64,000 bases of DNA from Chloroflexota bacterium (GTDB lineage Bacteria > Chloroflexota > Dehalococcoidia > Lucifugimonadales > UBA3495). Made by a program: the position numbers and the translations under genes. This document shows, one piece after another, positions 9,303 through 18,989 of the stretch; position 1 is the stretch's first letter, and the number at the start of each line of letters is the position of its first letter. The notes under the pieces were generated by a model. That model did no database searches, had not been told where the DNA came from, and saw nothing but the letters and a program-made list of their open reading frames with translations. The stretch is from contig VXOH01000020.1 of NCBI GenBank assembly GCA_009840135.1, forward strand, positions 1 through 64,000, in the 5' to 3' direction.

Positions 9303-10565
9303 ATGAAGTTAGTTGTTGTTGGGACGGGTCAAGGCGGGTCCAATATTGCTGACGAATTCGTAGCCTTGGGGCAGTGGGTGTGGACTAACCGAAGGGTGAG
9401 GATATTTACCGGTACGGAGTCAGACCCCATAGCCAAGGGTGTTTTCGCGGTTAACCTGGGCGCCGGCGACCTTTACGGTCTGGAGCACATTCCCCAAACG
9501 GATGACCATACGATTTTGCTCGGCACCACCGACGAGTTCCGGGGGCGGGGCGCGGGCAAGGTCAATGCCGATGGCGCCGAACAGTCCCGTCGGGACTCCC
9601 GCAAGATAGTATCCACTATTCGGGACCACGGTGATGTCTATACCGCGGATGCCATTATGGTTATCGCCACCACCGCCGGAGGCACCGGTTCCGGCTCCGT
9701 GGGCGTCATCGTTGACCTGCTCAAGGAAGAGTTCAAAAAGCCCGTTTACGCCATGCTGGTTTTGCCCTTTGAGAACCAGTACGACGAGCCGGACAGCGTC
9801 ATCAACACCGCCACCTGCCTCAAGAAGGTTATCGAGAACTCCAAGGCCGATGCGGTGTTCCTGGTGGACAACCAGAAGTTCGCCCGCAAGCAGGATGCCA
9901 TGGGCGTCAACTTTGCCACCATAAATCGCAAAATCGCCGATTCCTTCATGGACATCCTTTGCGTCGGTGAAGAGACCGATCGCCGCTTCATCGGCGAGGT
10001 GCTGGACGCCAACGACGTAATCCGCATACTCAAAGGGCCTACCGTCATCGGCGTCAGCCATGTCGCGGTTCCCACGTCCAAGAAGACCAAGTCCCTGTTT
10101 GGCCGCCTGCGGGGTCCGGACCGGGCCCAGCAGCATTTCTCCGTATCCAAGGCTCAGATAGAGCGTGCCCAGAACGTGGTCACCCAGGCACTGTCCGAAC
10201 TTTCCTTGGACTGCGAGTACGTAGAAGAGGGGAGGGCCCTCTACGATGCCCAGCATGTTTTGGGCCTGTTCAGCGGCCCGGCGGGTGAGGCTACGGAAGA
10301 AATCGTCGAAATGATGGACAATACCTTTGCGGAGCTGGTTCCCGGGGCCGGTCGGCGCAAGGGCACCTATCCGGGCCGCACTTCCGATACCATCAGCGTG
10401 ACCGCCATCGTAGCCAACATCGGTGAAGGTAAGGCCATGGACCGTATCGAGTGGTTCTACCGTGAAGCCGCCAACATGATGAATACCTCCAAGGACCGCC
10501 GGGAGGGCCGGGGAAGGCGCTGGGAAGACATCTCCAAGCTGTCCGACGTGCTGCCGAATCTGTAG
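9303..10565 (+). CDS. divergent FtsZ/tubulin-superfamily GTPase
   Basis: N-terminal GTGQGGSNIAD, GRGAGKVNADG, tubulin signature TAGGTGSGS, VLPFENQYDE, ADAVFLVDNQKF, and a T7-like VLDANDV with two Asp. Confidence 0.85.
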   Translation: MKLVVVGTGQGGSNIADEFVALGQWVWTNRRVRIFTGTESDPIAKGVFAVNLGAGDLYGLEHIPQTDDHTILLGTTDEFRGRGAGKVNADGAEQSRRDSRKIVSTIRDHGDVYTADAIMVIATTAGGTGSGSVGVIVDLLKEEFKKPVYAMLVLPFENQYDEPDSVINTATCLKKVIENSKADAVFLVDNQKFARKQDAMGVNFATINRKIADSFMDILCVGEETDRRFIGEVLDANDVIRILKGPTVIGVSHVAVPTSKKTKSLFGRLRGPDRAQQHFSVSKAQIERAQNVVTQALSELSLDCEYVEEGRALYDAQHVLGLFSGPAGEATEEIVEMMDNTFAELVPGAGRRKGTYPGRTSDTISVTAIVANIGEGKAMDRIEWFYREAANMMNTSKDRREGRGRRWEDISKLSDVLPNL

Positions 10566-10645
10566 GGTTGATCTTTGTTTTTGTGTGTGGAAGGGTTTGG
10601 CATGGGCGCCGGCCCGTCATTGTACCGAATTGATTGGAGGCAAAG

Positions 10646-11458
10646 TTGAGAGTCTCGAGAGCGCCGGAGTTCCGCAACGGCTCCGGTTCCCCAATTATCC
10701 TTATCCTGGTTTTTCTCGCCGTATTGATTGTAGGAGGAGTGGTAATTTATCTGCTGTTGGGCAGTAATGTTGGTTCCTCTTCCGAGCCTCCTCCGGCCAT
10801 ACCCACGGCTCCCGTCGCTCCGCAGCCATTGCCCACCCTGCCGGCGCAGGTGCCGCCTCCAGTACCGCAGGTTGACCCTGTCCCCACGCCCGCCGCTCAG
10901 GTGACCACCTATCCCAAGCCGGAGGTTATATTCGGCGAGGTCCTGTCCGAGGGCTTTGTGGACCTCGAGTTGCTCACCGGGCGCGTTCGCACTTTCTTCA
11001 CCTTCCAGGTGGATACCAGCACCCAGAATATTGTCCTTTTCTTCGGCCTTTACGAGGGTACCGGCCAGGCCATCAGCCGCTCAATCGTGGTTGAGGACTA
11101 CAGCCAGTCGGAATTGATAGACAACGCTGAACTTACCGTCTATTACCCCGATGCCCCTCCTACGGTAATCAGGTTTGACCGGGAACCGGGCACGGTGGTC
11201 TCCAGCCAGTTCTACACCACCCAGCCCTTCGACCCCGGCCTTTTCTCCCCGCAAATGAGGATTGCGCTCATCCGGCAGAATCTGCTGCTTCAGAATGCCG
11301 ATTCCAGTATCATTGCCGATATGCAGCTTGATCCCTCCGGGGTTTCCACCCTTTCGGGATACAGGGTAACCAGGAACGATCCGGTTACTACCGAGGCCGC
11401 CCTGACCGAAATCCAGGCCATAATTGACCAGCTGGAGAGCCGACGGCCCCGTTCCTGA
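10646..11458 (+). CDS. single-pass membrane protein with Pro-rich linker and extracytoplasmic domain, adjacent to the FtsZ-like gene
   Basis: GGAGG 5 nt before TTG (10646); TM IILILVFLAVLIVGGVVIYLLLG; PPPAIPTAPVAPQPLPTLPAQVPPPVPQVDPVPTP; no terminator seen between the two genes. Confidence 0.65.
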   Translation: MRVSRAPEFRNGSGSPIILILVFLAVLIVGGVVIYLLLGSNVGSSSEPPPAIPTAPVAPQPLPTLPAQVPPPVPQVDPVPTPAAQVTTYPKPEVIFGEVLSEGFVDLELLTGRVRTFFTFQVDTSTQNIVLFFGLYEGTGQAISRSIVVEDYSQSELIDNAELTVYYPDAPPTVIRFDREPGTVVSSQFYTTQPFDPGLFSPQMRIALIRQNLLLQNADSSIIADMQLDPSGVSTLSGYRVTRNDPVTTEAALTEIQAIIDQLESRRPRS

Positions 11459-11491
11459 CCCTCTCAGCCCCGCAATTCCGTCCCAATGAGA

Positions 11492-11525
11492 GACGCCGCC
11501 CCGAACGGGGCGGCGTCATTTTTCG
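11492..11525 (+). terminator. strong intrinsic terminator after the FtsZ-like/membrane-protein pair
   Basis: GACGCCGCCCC-GAAC-GGGGCGGCGTC followed by ATTTTTC. Confidence 0.9.
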
Positions 11526-11643
11526 TTGATCCCGGGCTGCGCCTTGGGCTTATGTGGCCGGATGGCATGGCGAATTGGCCTGACCCGGTCCCTTCCGAAT
11601 TCACTGGCCAACCGCAGAGGGGAGCCAACCTTTTGAGCTTTCC

Positions 11644-12480
11644 CTAAATGCCGTCCAGCTCAGAGAGTATGGTTTCGTCCATGGAAAAGCTTTGATTTTC
11701 CGTGGGGAACGAGCCGTTCCTGACCTCAATGGAGTATTGGGCAAAGGCTTCCTTGATGGTCTGGCCCAGGTGGGCGTACTGCTTGGCGTGCCTGGGCACA
11801 AAGTCAGTGAACAGTCCCAGCATATCGTGCAGCACCTGCACCTGCCCGTCACACTCCGGCCCTGCCCCAATGCCGATGGTAGGGATGGAGAGCCTTTCCG
11901 TAATCACGCGTGACAGGGGAGCGGGAACCAGTTCCAGCACCACCGCATAGGCTCCTGCGGCTTCGAGGGCCAGGGCGTCCCTGAGAATCTGGCGGGCCTG
12001 CTCCGCAGACCGTCCCCGTACCCGATAACCGCCAAAGGCGTTGACCGACTGGGGAGTAACCCCGATGTGGCCCATTACCGGTATGTCGCAGTCAACGATC
12101 CGCCGCACCGTGGAGGCGACTTTCTCGCCTCCTTCCAGCTTTACGGTATGTGCGCCGCCCTCCTGCAGCAGACGGGCCGCATTGCGCAGGGACTGACCTT
12201 CGTCTATCTGATAGGTCATAAAGGGCAGGTCGGCTACTATCAGCGAGTTCCTGTTGCCCCTGGCGACCATCTTTGTGTGGTGGATGACGTCTTCCAGGGT
12301 TACGGGAATCGTGGACTCATGGCCCAGCACCACCATGCCCAGGCTGTCGCCCACCAGCACCACAGGTATTTCCGCCGCATCGGCAATGACGGCCGTGGTG
12401 TAGTCGTAGGCGGTAATCATGGGGATCTTTTCTCCCCGCTCTTTCATTTCGGCCAGATGCCTGACTGTAACTTTCGCCAT
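11644..12480 (-). CDS. panB: 3-methyl-2-oxobutanoate hydroxymethyltransferase
   Basis: MAKVTVRHLAEMKERGEKIPMITAYDYTTAVIADAAEIPVVLVGDSLGMVVLGHESTIPVTLEDV...GHIGVTPQS. Confidence 0.97.
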   Translation of the reverse strand: MAKVTVRHLAEMKERGEKIPMITAYDYTTAVIADAAEIPVVLVGDSLGMVVLGHESTIPVTLEDVIHHTKMVARGNRNSLIVADLPFMTYQIDEGQSLRNAARLLQEGGAHTVKLEGGEKVASTVRRIVDCDIPVMGHIGVTPQSVNAFGGYRVRGRSAEQARQILRDALALEAAGAYAVVLELVPAPLSRVITERLSIPTIGIGAGPECDGQVQVLHDMLGLFTDFVPRHAKQYAHLGQTIKEAFAQYSIEVRNGSFPTENQSFSMDETILSELDGI

Positions 12481-12482
12481 GA

Positions 12483-13571
12483 TTACAATCTCCGGGCCTC
12501 GGGTTGGACGACGCGCGATGGGTCAACATTTGCCGGGTCAGCATTTGTTAGGTCAGCATCCAATGGGCCAGCGCCCGGTTCATCGCCGCTTGGTGGTACG
12601 GCGCTTGACTGGTGAGCGTCGGATTGCCAGGAGCCTGGCCGCTGAGTATCGGGGCGTCGGTCATCGAATTCCGCCAAGGTACGTTCAAGGGCCTCTATCC
12701 CATCCGGCCCCATGCCAAGTTGCATAGCCAGGGGCAGGGCTTTTTCCGTCAACGACAGGTAGAGCCTGGCCACGTCCGGGCGGCTGCGGGACAAAGCCTC
12801 CAGGTGCCGCCGGACCGTAACCACATCCCCGCGATACAGGGGCCCGGTGACGCCGTCCCTTGGCCCCAGGCTGGCAACGTTCTCCAGGGTGGCCCGGGCC
12901 ACGGGGGCCAGGGCGTTAAGGGCATCCTCCTCCGTGAATCCGGCAGCCTGCCACACCTGCACGGCAGCCTCCAGCAGGGTTACCAGGTAGCCGCAACTCA
13001 GTACGGCCGAGGCATGGTAAAGGGGTCGCAGCTCCTCGGTTATGCTCACCGCCCTGCCTCCCAGCCTGTCCGCCAGCTCCTTCAGAAACGATTCCAGCCT
13101 TCCCTCGGCAGATACCGCAAACGTTACCCCGGCAAGGCGGTTCACAGTCAACGCCGGCTCGTCCAGCCCGGCAAAGGTCTGGAAGGGATGAAAAGCGCCC
13201 GTCTCAGCGCCCTGGCTCTCAGCCGCTTGCAGTGCTTCCCGCCCCAGCGCGCCGCAGCAGTGAACAACGTACTGCCCATGCCGCCACCGGACATCCCCGG
13301 CCACGGTTTCTATAACCGAGTCCGGCGTGGTAATGAACACCAGGTCCGCCGCCTCCGCCGCCTCCTGGGCAGTGGGGAAAGGGACACACCCCGGTATCTT
13401 GTCTGCCAGGGCCCGGGCAGACTGAAACCGGCGGCTGGAAACTGAGCCTACCGGGCATCCGGCTTGATGCAGGGCCAGGGCCAGGCCCGTACCCAGGGTT
13501 CCGGCCCCAACGAAGCCCAGTACCATGCCTGGTGGGGGTGTCGGATCAGCAGTTGTCACTTTCCAGTTCAC
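12483..13571 (-). CDS. Rossmann-like/DUF2520 domain NADP-binding protein with repetitive C-terminal tail
   Basis: GFVGAGTLGTGLALAL Rossmann motif; GAFHPFQTFAG typical of DUF2520; tail DADLTNADPANVDPSRV. Confidence 0.85.
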   Translation of the reverse strand: MNWKVTTADPTPPPGMVLGFVGAGTLGTGLALALHQAGCPVGSVSSRRFQSARALADKIPGCVPFPTAQEAAEAADLVFITTPDSVIETVAGDVRWRHGQYVVHCCGALGREALQAAESQGAETGAFHPFQTFAGLDEPALTVNRLAGVTFAVSAEGRLESFLKELADRLGGRAVSITEELRPLYHASAVLSCGYLVTLLEAAVQVWQAAGFTEEDALNALAPVARATLENVASLGPRDGVTGPLYRGDVVTVRRHLEALSRSRPDVARLYLSLTEKALPLAMQLGMGPDGIEALERTLAEFDDRRPDTQRPGSWQSDAHQSSAVPPSGDEPGAGPLDADLTNADPANVDPSRVVQPEARRL

Positions 13572-14595
13572 TCACTGAGGGTATTCCCCCGATTCCTGTA
13601 GCCGTCTCCACGGCCCGCAAAACCGCCTGGGCCGTCACTTCCACCGCCGCCGCTCCTATGGAAGTCAAATCGCCTGGCGGGTGACGCCGGTTGGTTGCCA
13701 GGGCAAACATGGTGTCGCCGTCGCGACTGGTATGGCAGGGGCGGATGGACAGGGCAAGGCCGTCGTGGCTGATGCGGGCCAGCCAGTTGGCCTCCTCCTT
13801 GGTCAGGGTTGCGTCTGTGGCAACCACGCCGATGGTCGTATTGCTCAGGGGCTCCGCAGCCTCAGAAGGGATATGGGAATCGGCATCCGAATACTCATTG
13901 GTTTCCGAGTCCCTTCCCGGGTCCGACCCTGAATCAGGTTCACCCTCCAGCAACGCCTGGACGGCGGGCACGAAGCCCTTGCCGGAACGCCGCCTGGGTC
14001 CGGCAATCAGCCTGCCCGTCTGGTGGTCAACCACGTCACCCACAGCGTTGACTGCCACCAGGGCCGCCACCGTATTGCCATCCGGCAGGACCAGTGCGGC
14101 GCTGCCTATGCCGCCCTTGACCGCCCGGTCGGGGCCCAGAATTTTTCCTACCGTTGCCCCCGTTCCAGCTCCTGCTGAGCCTTCGGGCACCGGATCGCTG
14201 CTCGCGGCCTGGGCCGCTGCGTAGCCCTCCCCGGCCCCGGGACGTACCTTGTTGGTAATCAGCCCCAGGTCGAAGAGGATGGCCGAGGACACTATGGGCA
14301 CTACCGCCTGTCCCACCCTTACGCCGATATTCTGCTCTTCCAGGTACCGCATTACGCCGGAAGCCGCGTCGAGACCGTAGGCGCTGCCCCCGCTCAGGAC
14401 TATGCCGTGTACCCGGTCAACCCGCCGCATGGGCCGCAGCAAGTCGGTTTCCCGCGTGCCCGGCGAGCCGCCGCGCACGTCCACGCCGCCGGCCGCGCCA
14501 GCCCGGCACAGGACTACGGTGCAGCCGGTAGCGTTGGCCAGGTCGGTGTAATGAGCGACTTCCAGACCTGCAATAGCGGTCAGGGTGGTGTTCAT
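13546..14595 (-). CDS. P1 family peptidase (DmpA/L-aminopeptidase-like)
   Basis: GCTVVLCRAGAAGGVDVRGGSPGTRETDLL and VLSGGSAYGLDAASGVMRYLEEQ; start taken as ATG at 14595. Confidence 0.9.
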   Translation of the reverse strand: MNTTLTAIAGLEVAHYTDLANATGCTVVLCRAGAAGGVDVRGGSPGTRETDLLRPMRRVDRVHGIVLSGGSAYGLDAASGVMRYLEEQNIGVRVGQAVVPIVSSAILFDLGLITNKVRPGAGEGYAAAQAASSDPVPEGSAGAGTGATVGKILGPDRAVKGGIGSAALVLPDGNTVAALVAVNAVGDVVDHQTGRLIAGPRRRSGKGFVPAVQALLEGEPDSGSDPGRDSETNEYSDADSHIPSEAAEPLSNTTIGVVATDATLTKEEANWLARISHDGLALSIRPCHTSRDGDTMFALATNRRHPPGDLTSIGAAAVEVTAQAVLRAVETATGIGGIPSVSELESDNC

Positions 14596-14770
14596 TCTAT
14601 GCCTTCGTCCAACAGAGCGCGGTGCAGCAGGAAAGTTGGGAGACAAAAATAAAGCCACGCCACACTTGGGCGCAGCTACATCAACTGCTTTTTAAGCGGA
14701 TACCATTCAACTTTGGCCGTCTCGGTCAGCATAGGATCCCAGCGGCCCGCCGCGCGCGGAATTAGCCTGC

Positions 14771-14795
14771 AAAAGAAAAAGCCGGAATCTCCGGC
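14771..14795 (-). terminator. intrinsic terminator (minus strand) downstream of sbcD-like gene
   Basis: Minus strand GCCGGA-GAT-TCCGGC followed by TTTTTCTTTT. Confidence 0.7.
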
Positions 14796-15142
14796 GGCTA
14801 ACCCCCCTTTCGGGTGGATTGCATGGGGAGTTTAAGGGCAGGCAAACGGGGTGTCAAGCTGGGTTTGAGCCAGGACGATAGCCATGAAGATAGCCAGGAC
14901 GATTGTCAGGTTTTCATTGAACCGCTCGTGGTGAGCTTGTCGAACCGTCCCTCGTTTTAGGGGCTTCCTTCGACAGCCTCAGGAACAGCGGAGAGGACGC
15001 TATGTTGCGACTCTGCAATCTTCATGTGTGTGAGAAGTTAGGGACATGTAATGGCAGTCTCCCCAACCTGCCGGTACAGGGTTTGCGTCCCGGTCATCGC
15101 ACATGGCACCCTGCCCATCGGTTTCGAGGAAGCGCCAGGCCG

Positions 15143-16399
15143 TCACAAGAGTTCGGGCGTCTCGCCCGTCTCTACCTCGCCCATCAACTCCTCGGCGTAG
15201 CGGAGCATTTTCTCCGTTCTGCGGGCATCTGCGCCCCGGTCTTCCAGGTAAAGTCGCAGGGCCTGCATGGGCTGCAATCCCTCCGAATCGCCGGGTGCTA
15301 TGCGGGTGCGGCGGGCGCCCTCCACTTCTCTGCTCACGGCCGCAATGTAGTGCGCCGATTGCAGCGCCTGCCTTATTTCACCCTCCCTTAATGCGGGTTC
15401 CGCCTCGGCCGGCAACTTTATCCGCACTCGCACCACCGCGTCTTCAACCTCATGCCGATCAATGGCCCGCAGCACCGCCCCGGTGGGGTCGGGTTCCCCG
15501 GGTGCGATTACCACGTCAACCGTTACAAACCGCCGGGCATTAATATGCTGGAACTGGAAGTCCTTCAGTCGGCGGCCCCGTTCGGCGGTCGGGTCAAGGT
15601 CTATTACGCAGAACCCCTTTTCGTCCTTCTCCTCAGAGAAATCCACCCGTTGCAGGCTTCCGGAATATACCATCCTGGGTGCTTCCTGCCGCAGCACTTG
15701 GTATTTGTGGATGTGGCCCAGTGCGACGTATTCCAGCTCCGGACGGTGCAGGGCGCTGGCCAGCAGCACATGATCATTGCCCAGCATCATGGAACGCTCC
15801 GTGCCCACGGTGGCCCCGTTGACTGTCAGGTGTCCTGTCAGAATGGCCGGCACGTCCGGGTCCAGTTCCCCGATTCTCAGGTCAATGGCGTCGGTCATCC
15901 GGCTCTCGATTTCGGCCCGCACCTCGTCAATAGTCATACCTCGCGACTCCTCGCGGGTAATCAGCCTGCCCCGGCGAGGCCAGGGCACCGCCAGGACCTG
16001 GAGGGGACCGGCCGGCGTCGCCACCGGATAAACCTCCAGGTTGTCCCCGATGTGGACGTTGGGCACCTGGAGGGTTGGAAAAATCTCGACGGCGTTGGCG
16101 CGGCTGCTGGCGTTTGGGAGGTCATGGTTTCCCACCAGCAGAAAGACGGGAATCCCTGCCGACACTATCCGGTACAATCGGGCCGCGAATTCCCGCTGAT
16201 GGGTCTGCGAAGGGTCTCGTCCCTTGTAGGCATCCCCGGCCAGCAGCACCAGGTCAACATCCTGCGTGGTGGCAAAATCCACCACCTCATCCAGCGCCGC
16301 CAGAAAGTCGCCCAGGCGGGTGGACAACCCGGTAGCCGGGTCTATACGCCCGTAATTCTCCACGCCGATGTGGAGGTCTGAAAAATGAAGAATTCGCAT
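15143..16399 (-). CDS. DNA repair exonuclease, SbcD/Mre11 family metallophosphoesterase
   Basis: MRILHFSDLHIG, VDLVLLAGDAYKGRDPS, LLVGNHDLPN, LTGHLTV, ALGHIHKYQ. Confidence 0.92.
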   Translation of the reverse strand: MRILHFSDLHIGVENYGRIDPATGLSTRLGDFLAALDEVVDFATTQDVDLVLLAGDAYKGRDPSQTHQREFAARLYRIVSAGIPVFLLVGNHDLPNASSRANAVEIFPTLQVPNVHIGDNLEVYPVATPAGPLQVLAVPWPRRGRLITREESRGMTIDEVRAEIESRMTDAIDLRIGELDPDVPAILTGHLTVNGATVGTERSMMLGNDHVLLASALHRPELEYVALGHIHKYQVLRQEAPRMVYSGSLQRVDFSEEKDEKGFCVIDLDPTAERGRRLKDFQFQHINARRFVTVDVVIAPGEPDPTGAVLRAIDRHEVEDAVVRVRIKLPAEAEPALREGEIRQALQSAHYIAAVSREVEGARRTRIAPGDSEGLQPMQALRLYLEDRGADARRTEKMLRYAEELMGEVETGETPELL

Positions 16400-16632
16400 G
16401 GGAAATATTGGCCAGCCAAGGTCAAGAATCAGTGGTAAGTATAGCAAAATAGCCGGCCCGTAAACTCCCCGCCGGCGCCGCAAATGCTCTATCGAAGACC
16501 CAAATAAAGCAGAGGGCTATTTATTGCAGTTATAGTAGTTATTGACAGTCTTTCTGGCACTCAATAGAATCAGATTGCCGAAACTCGCAAACAAAGTGCA
16601 ACTTTGTCATCTGAAAATAGGGGCCAGCCCGC

Positions 16633-17334
16633 ATGACCACAGTCAAGCAATTGTACTCCCTTCAGGAAGTTGACCTGAACTTGGATGGAGTAAACGGCCG
16701 GATCGCGGAAGTGGAGCGGGAGCTGGAGGGCCGGCTGGCGCTGGGAAAGATTGAGGAATCCCTGGAGCAGTCCAAGGGCCGGTTACAGGAGATACAGGGG
16801 GCCCACAGGGAACTGCAGCAGGAAACGGAAAGCCAGCGAGAGCGTTCCACCCATCTGGACAACCAGCTTTACAGCGGAGAAATGGCCAACCCCAGGGACC
16901 TGGAGGCCCTGCAACTGGAAGCCAACAACGTACGGCATATCCTGGAGCAGATGGATGTCCGACTGTTGGAGCTTTCCCTTCAGGCGGAGGATGCCAGGTC
17001 GGGCATAGCAACCCTTGAGCAGCAACTCTCCGACACGCAGGCAGCCTGGGAGACCAGGCAGGCCGAACTGTGGGAACAACTTGAGCAACTAACGGACCGC
17101 CAGGAGGCCCTGACCAAAGACCGGTCCAGTCTGGCAGCCGGGGTGGACTCGGTGGAACTGTCCCGATACGAGGGCCTCCGGCGCAGCAAGGGGGGCCAGG
17201 CCGTTGCCAGGGTGGTGCGGGGCCTCTGCCAGGCCTGTCGCATGTCTCTTCCCTCCCAGCACATGCAGCGAGTCCGAACCGGCCGTCAAACCGTATTCTG
17301 CAACAGCTGCGGGCGAATGTTGCTTCCGGGCTGA
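16633..17334 (+). CDS. coiled-coil protein with C4-type zinc ribbon
   Basis: Long coiled coil followed by CQACRMSLPSQHMQRVRTGRQTVFCNSCGRML. Confidence 0.9.
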   Translation: MTTVKQLYSLQEVDLNLDGVNGRIAEVERELEGRLALGKIEESLEQSKGRLQEIQGAHRELQQETESQRERSTHLDNQLYSGEMANPRDLEALQLEANNVRHILEQMDVRLLELSLQAEDARSGIATLEQQLSDTQAAWETRQAELWEQLEQLTDRQEALTKDRSSLAAGVDSVELSRYEGLRRSKGGQAVARVVRGLCQACRMSLPSQHMQRVRTGRQTVFCNSCGRMLLPG

Positions 17335-17476
17335 TATAAGCCAGCGTTACCTTCAATTCACCGGTTTTCAATACTTCGGTTTTCTTGGGGCGCACAGCCG
17401 TGCGCCCCTTCTCATTTCCCCGTTTCTACCTTTCTTGACCCCCCTATGGGCGTATGCTAGAGTGCCAATGGAGAGG

Positions 17477-18030
17477 CCAGGCAGGACCGGGTGACCGCCG
17501 CGGCGGGGAGCTTCCTCGCCGGGGAGGAAAGTCCGGGCTCCTCCGGACAGGGTGCTGGGTAACGCCCAGGCTTCTGCGCCAGTTTCGCGACTGCCGCAGG
17601 GGACGGAAAGTGGCACAGAAACATACCGCCTCCGAACGGGAATTAGGTTTAAGACTGCTTCGGACATTCCGGAACAGTTGCGAACCGAAAAGTCGGGGGT
17701 AAGGTTGAAATCGGACGGTAAGAGCGTCCGGTCGCCTGTGGTGACACAGCGACGGCCAAACCCCACCTGGAGCAAGGCCGAATAGGGGGACCATGGGCGT
17801 CCGGCTCGTCCCCGGGTTGGCTGCTTGACCCCGACGGCAACGTCGTCCGGCCCGCTCCGCCCGCCTAGGGGGAACGGGGCCGACTCCCGGGTTTGACCGT
17901 GGGCTTACTGCGGCCTGCCTGGCGAGGGGCTAGATAGATGGTCACCATCCCTCCGGCGCCGTCAGCCTTCTCCATGAAGTCCGGCGGCTTCTCGATGGGA
18001 AACAGAACCCGGCTTACAGGTCTTGCCGAC
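17477..18030 (+). ncRNA. rnpB: RNase P RNA (bacterial type A-like, enlarged)
   Basis: GAGGAAAGTCCGGGCTCC, ACAGGGTGCTGGGTAACGCCCAG, GGCACAGAAACATACCGCC, GGTAAGGTTGAAA..GGTAAGAGCGTCCGG, AAACCCCACCTGGAGCAAGGCCGAATAGG, TAGATAGATGG, ACAGAACCCGGCTTACAGG; P1 GGCAGGACC (17480-17488) pairs GGTCTTGCC (18019-18027). Confidence 0.95.
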
Positions 18031-18097
18031 CCTCTTCCCTTTCATTTCCCTTCAAAATCTCCCCTTCCTTCAATTACAGGCAAATACAGGAGACGAC

Positions 18098-18871
18098 ATG
18101 GTAAGAACCAACTTGACCAAGGCAAAAATCAACAACGGCGAGGTAGCCCTGGGCGCCAGCATCAACTTCTACGCCCCGGGACTGGTGGAACTCTACGGCG
18201 TCATGGGCTTCGACTGGGTATGGATTGACTGCGAGCACGGGTCGTCCAACGACTCCGAGACGGAAAACATGGTCCGCGCCGCGGAGTTGTACGACCTTAC
18301 CCCCATCTGCCGCATACCCAACGCCTATCCTTCCACTATCCTTCGTTTCCTCGACCGCGGAGCCCAGGGGCTCATAGTTCCCCACATTTCCACCCCCGAA
18401 GAAGCGGAGGGCGTCGCCAGGGCCTCGCATCACTACCCCGACGGAGACCGCAGCAGCGCCACCGGAGGCCGCACCAACCGGTTTGGCGCCGGGCTGTCCA
18501 CCCCCGAATATTACGCCTCCGCCAATCGAGAGGTGCTGGTTATCGTTATGATTGAGACTCCGGAAGCGGTGGAAAACGTGCGGGCGATAGCCTCCGTTCC
18601 GGGCGTGGATGCCCTGCTGGTGGGCAGCAGCGACCTGACCCAGACCATGGGCATGGCATCTCCCGCCGAGCTGGACGCCGCCATCGACAAGGTTATCGAG
18701 GGCACCAAGGCTGAGGGCAAGGCCATCGGTGTGGCTGGCGCGGGCATGTCGCTGAATAACGTTCCGCGCTTCCAGCACTTCGCGGGAAGGGGCGTGCAAC
18801 TGATGTCCATCGGCGCCCAGGACATGATAAGGAGCGGCGGCGACGGTTTTCTGAAGACCATGCGGGGGTAA
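18098..18871 (+). CDS. HpcH/HpaI aldolase/citrate lyase family protein
   Basis: LGASINFYAPGLVELYGVMGFDWVWIDCEHGSSN; CRIPNAYPSTILRFLDRGAQGLIVPHI; VIVMIETPEAVENV. Confidence 0.93.
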   Translation: MVRTNLTKAKINNGEVALGASINFYAPGLVELYGVMGFDWVWIDCEHGSSNDSETENMVRAAELYDLTPICRIPNAYPSTILRFLDRGAQGLIVPHISTPEEAEGVARASHHYPDGDRSSATGGRTNRFGAGLSTPEYYASANREVLVIVMIETPEAVENVRAIASVPGVDALLVGSSDLTQTMGMASPAELDAAIDKVIEGTKAEGKAIGVAGAGMSLNNVPRFQHFAGRGVQLMSIGAQDMIRSGGDGFLKTMRG

Positions 18872-18989
18872 AGTCAGGCGGAACGCGCTATGGGCAGTTC
18901 GTCCCACTGTCCTGTAAAATGCTAAACAAACGCCGATTAACTCTGCCTGGCCACAATTTTCTGCAGGGCGGAGCTACCAGAGGTCAGCC

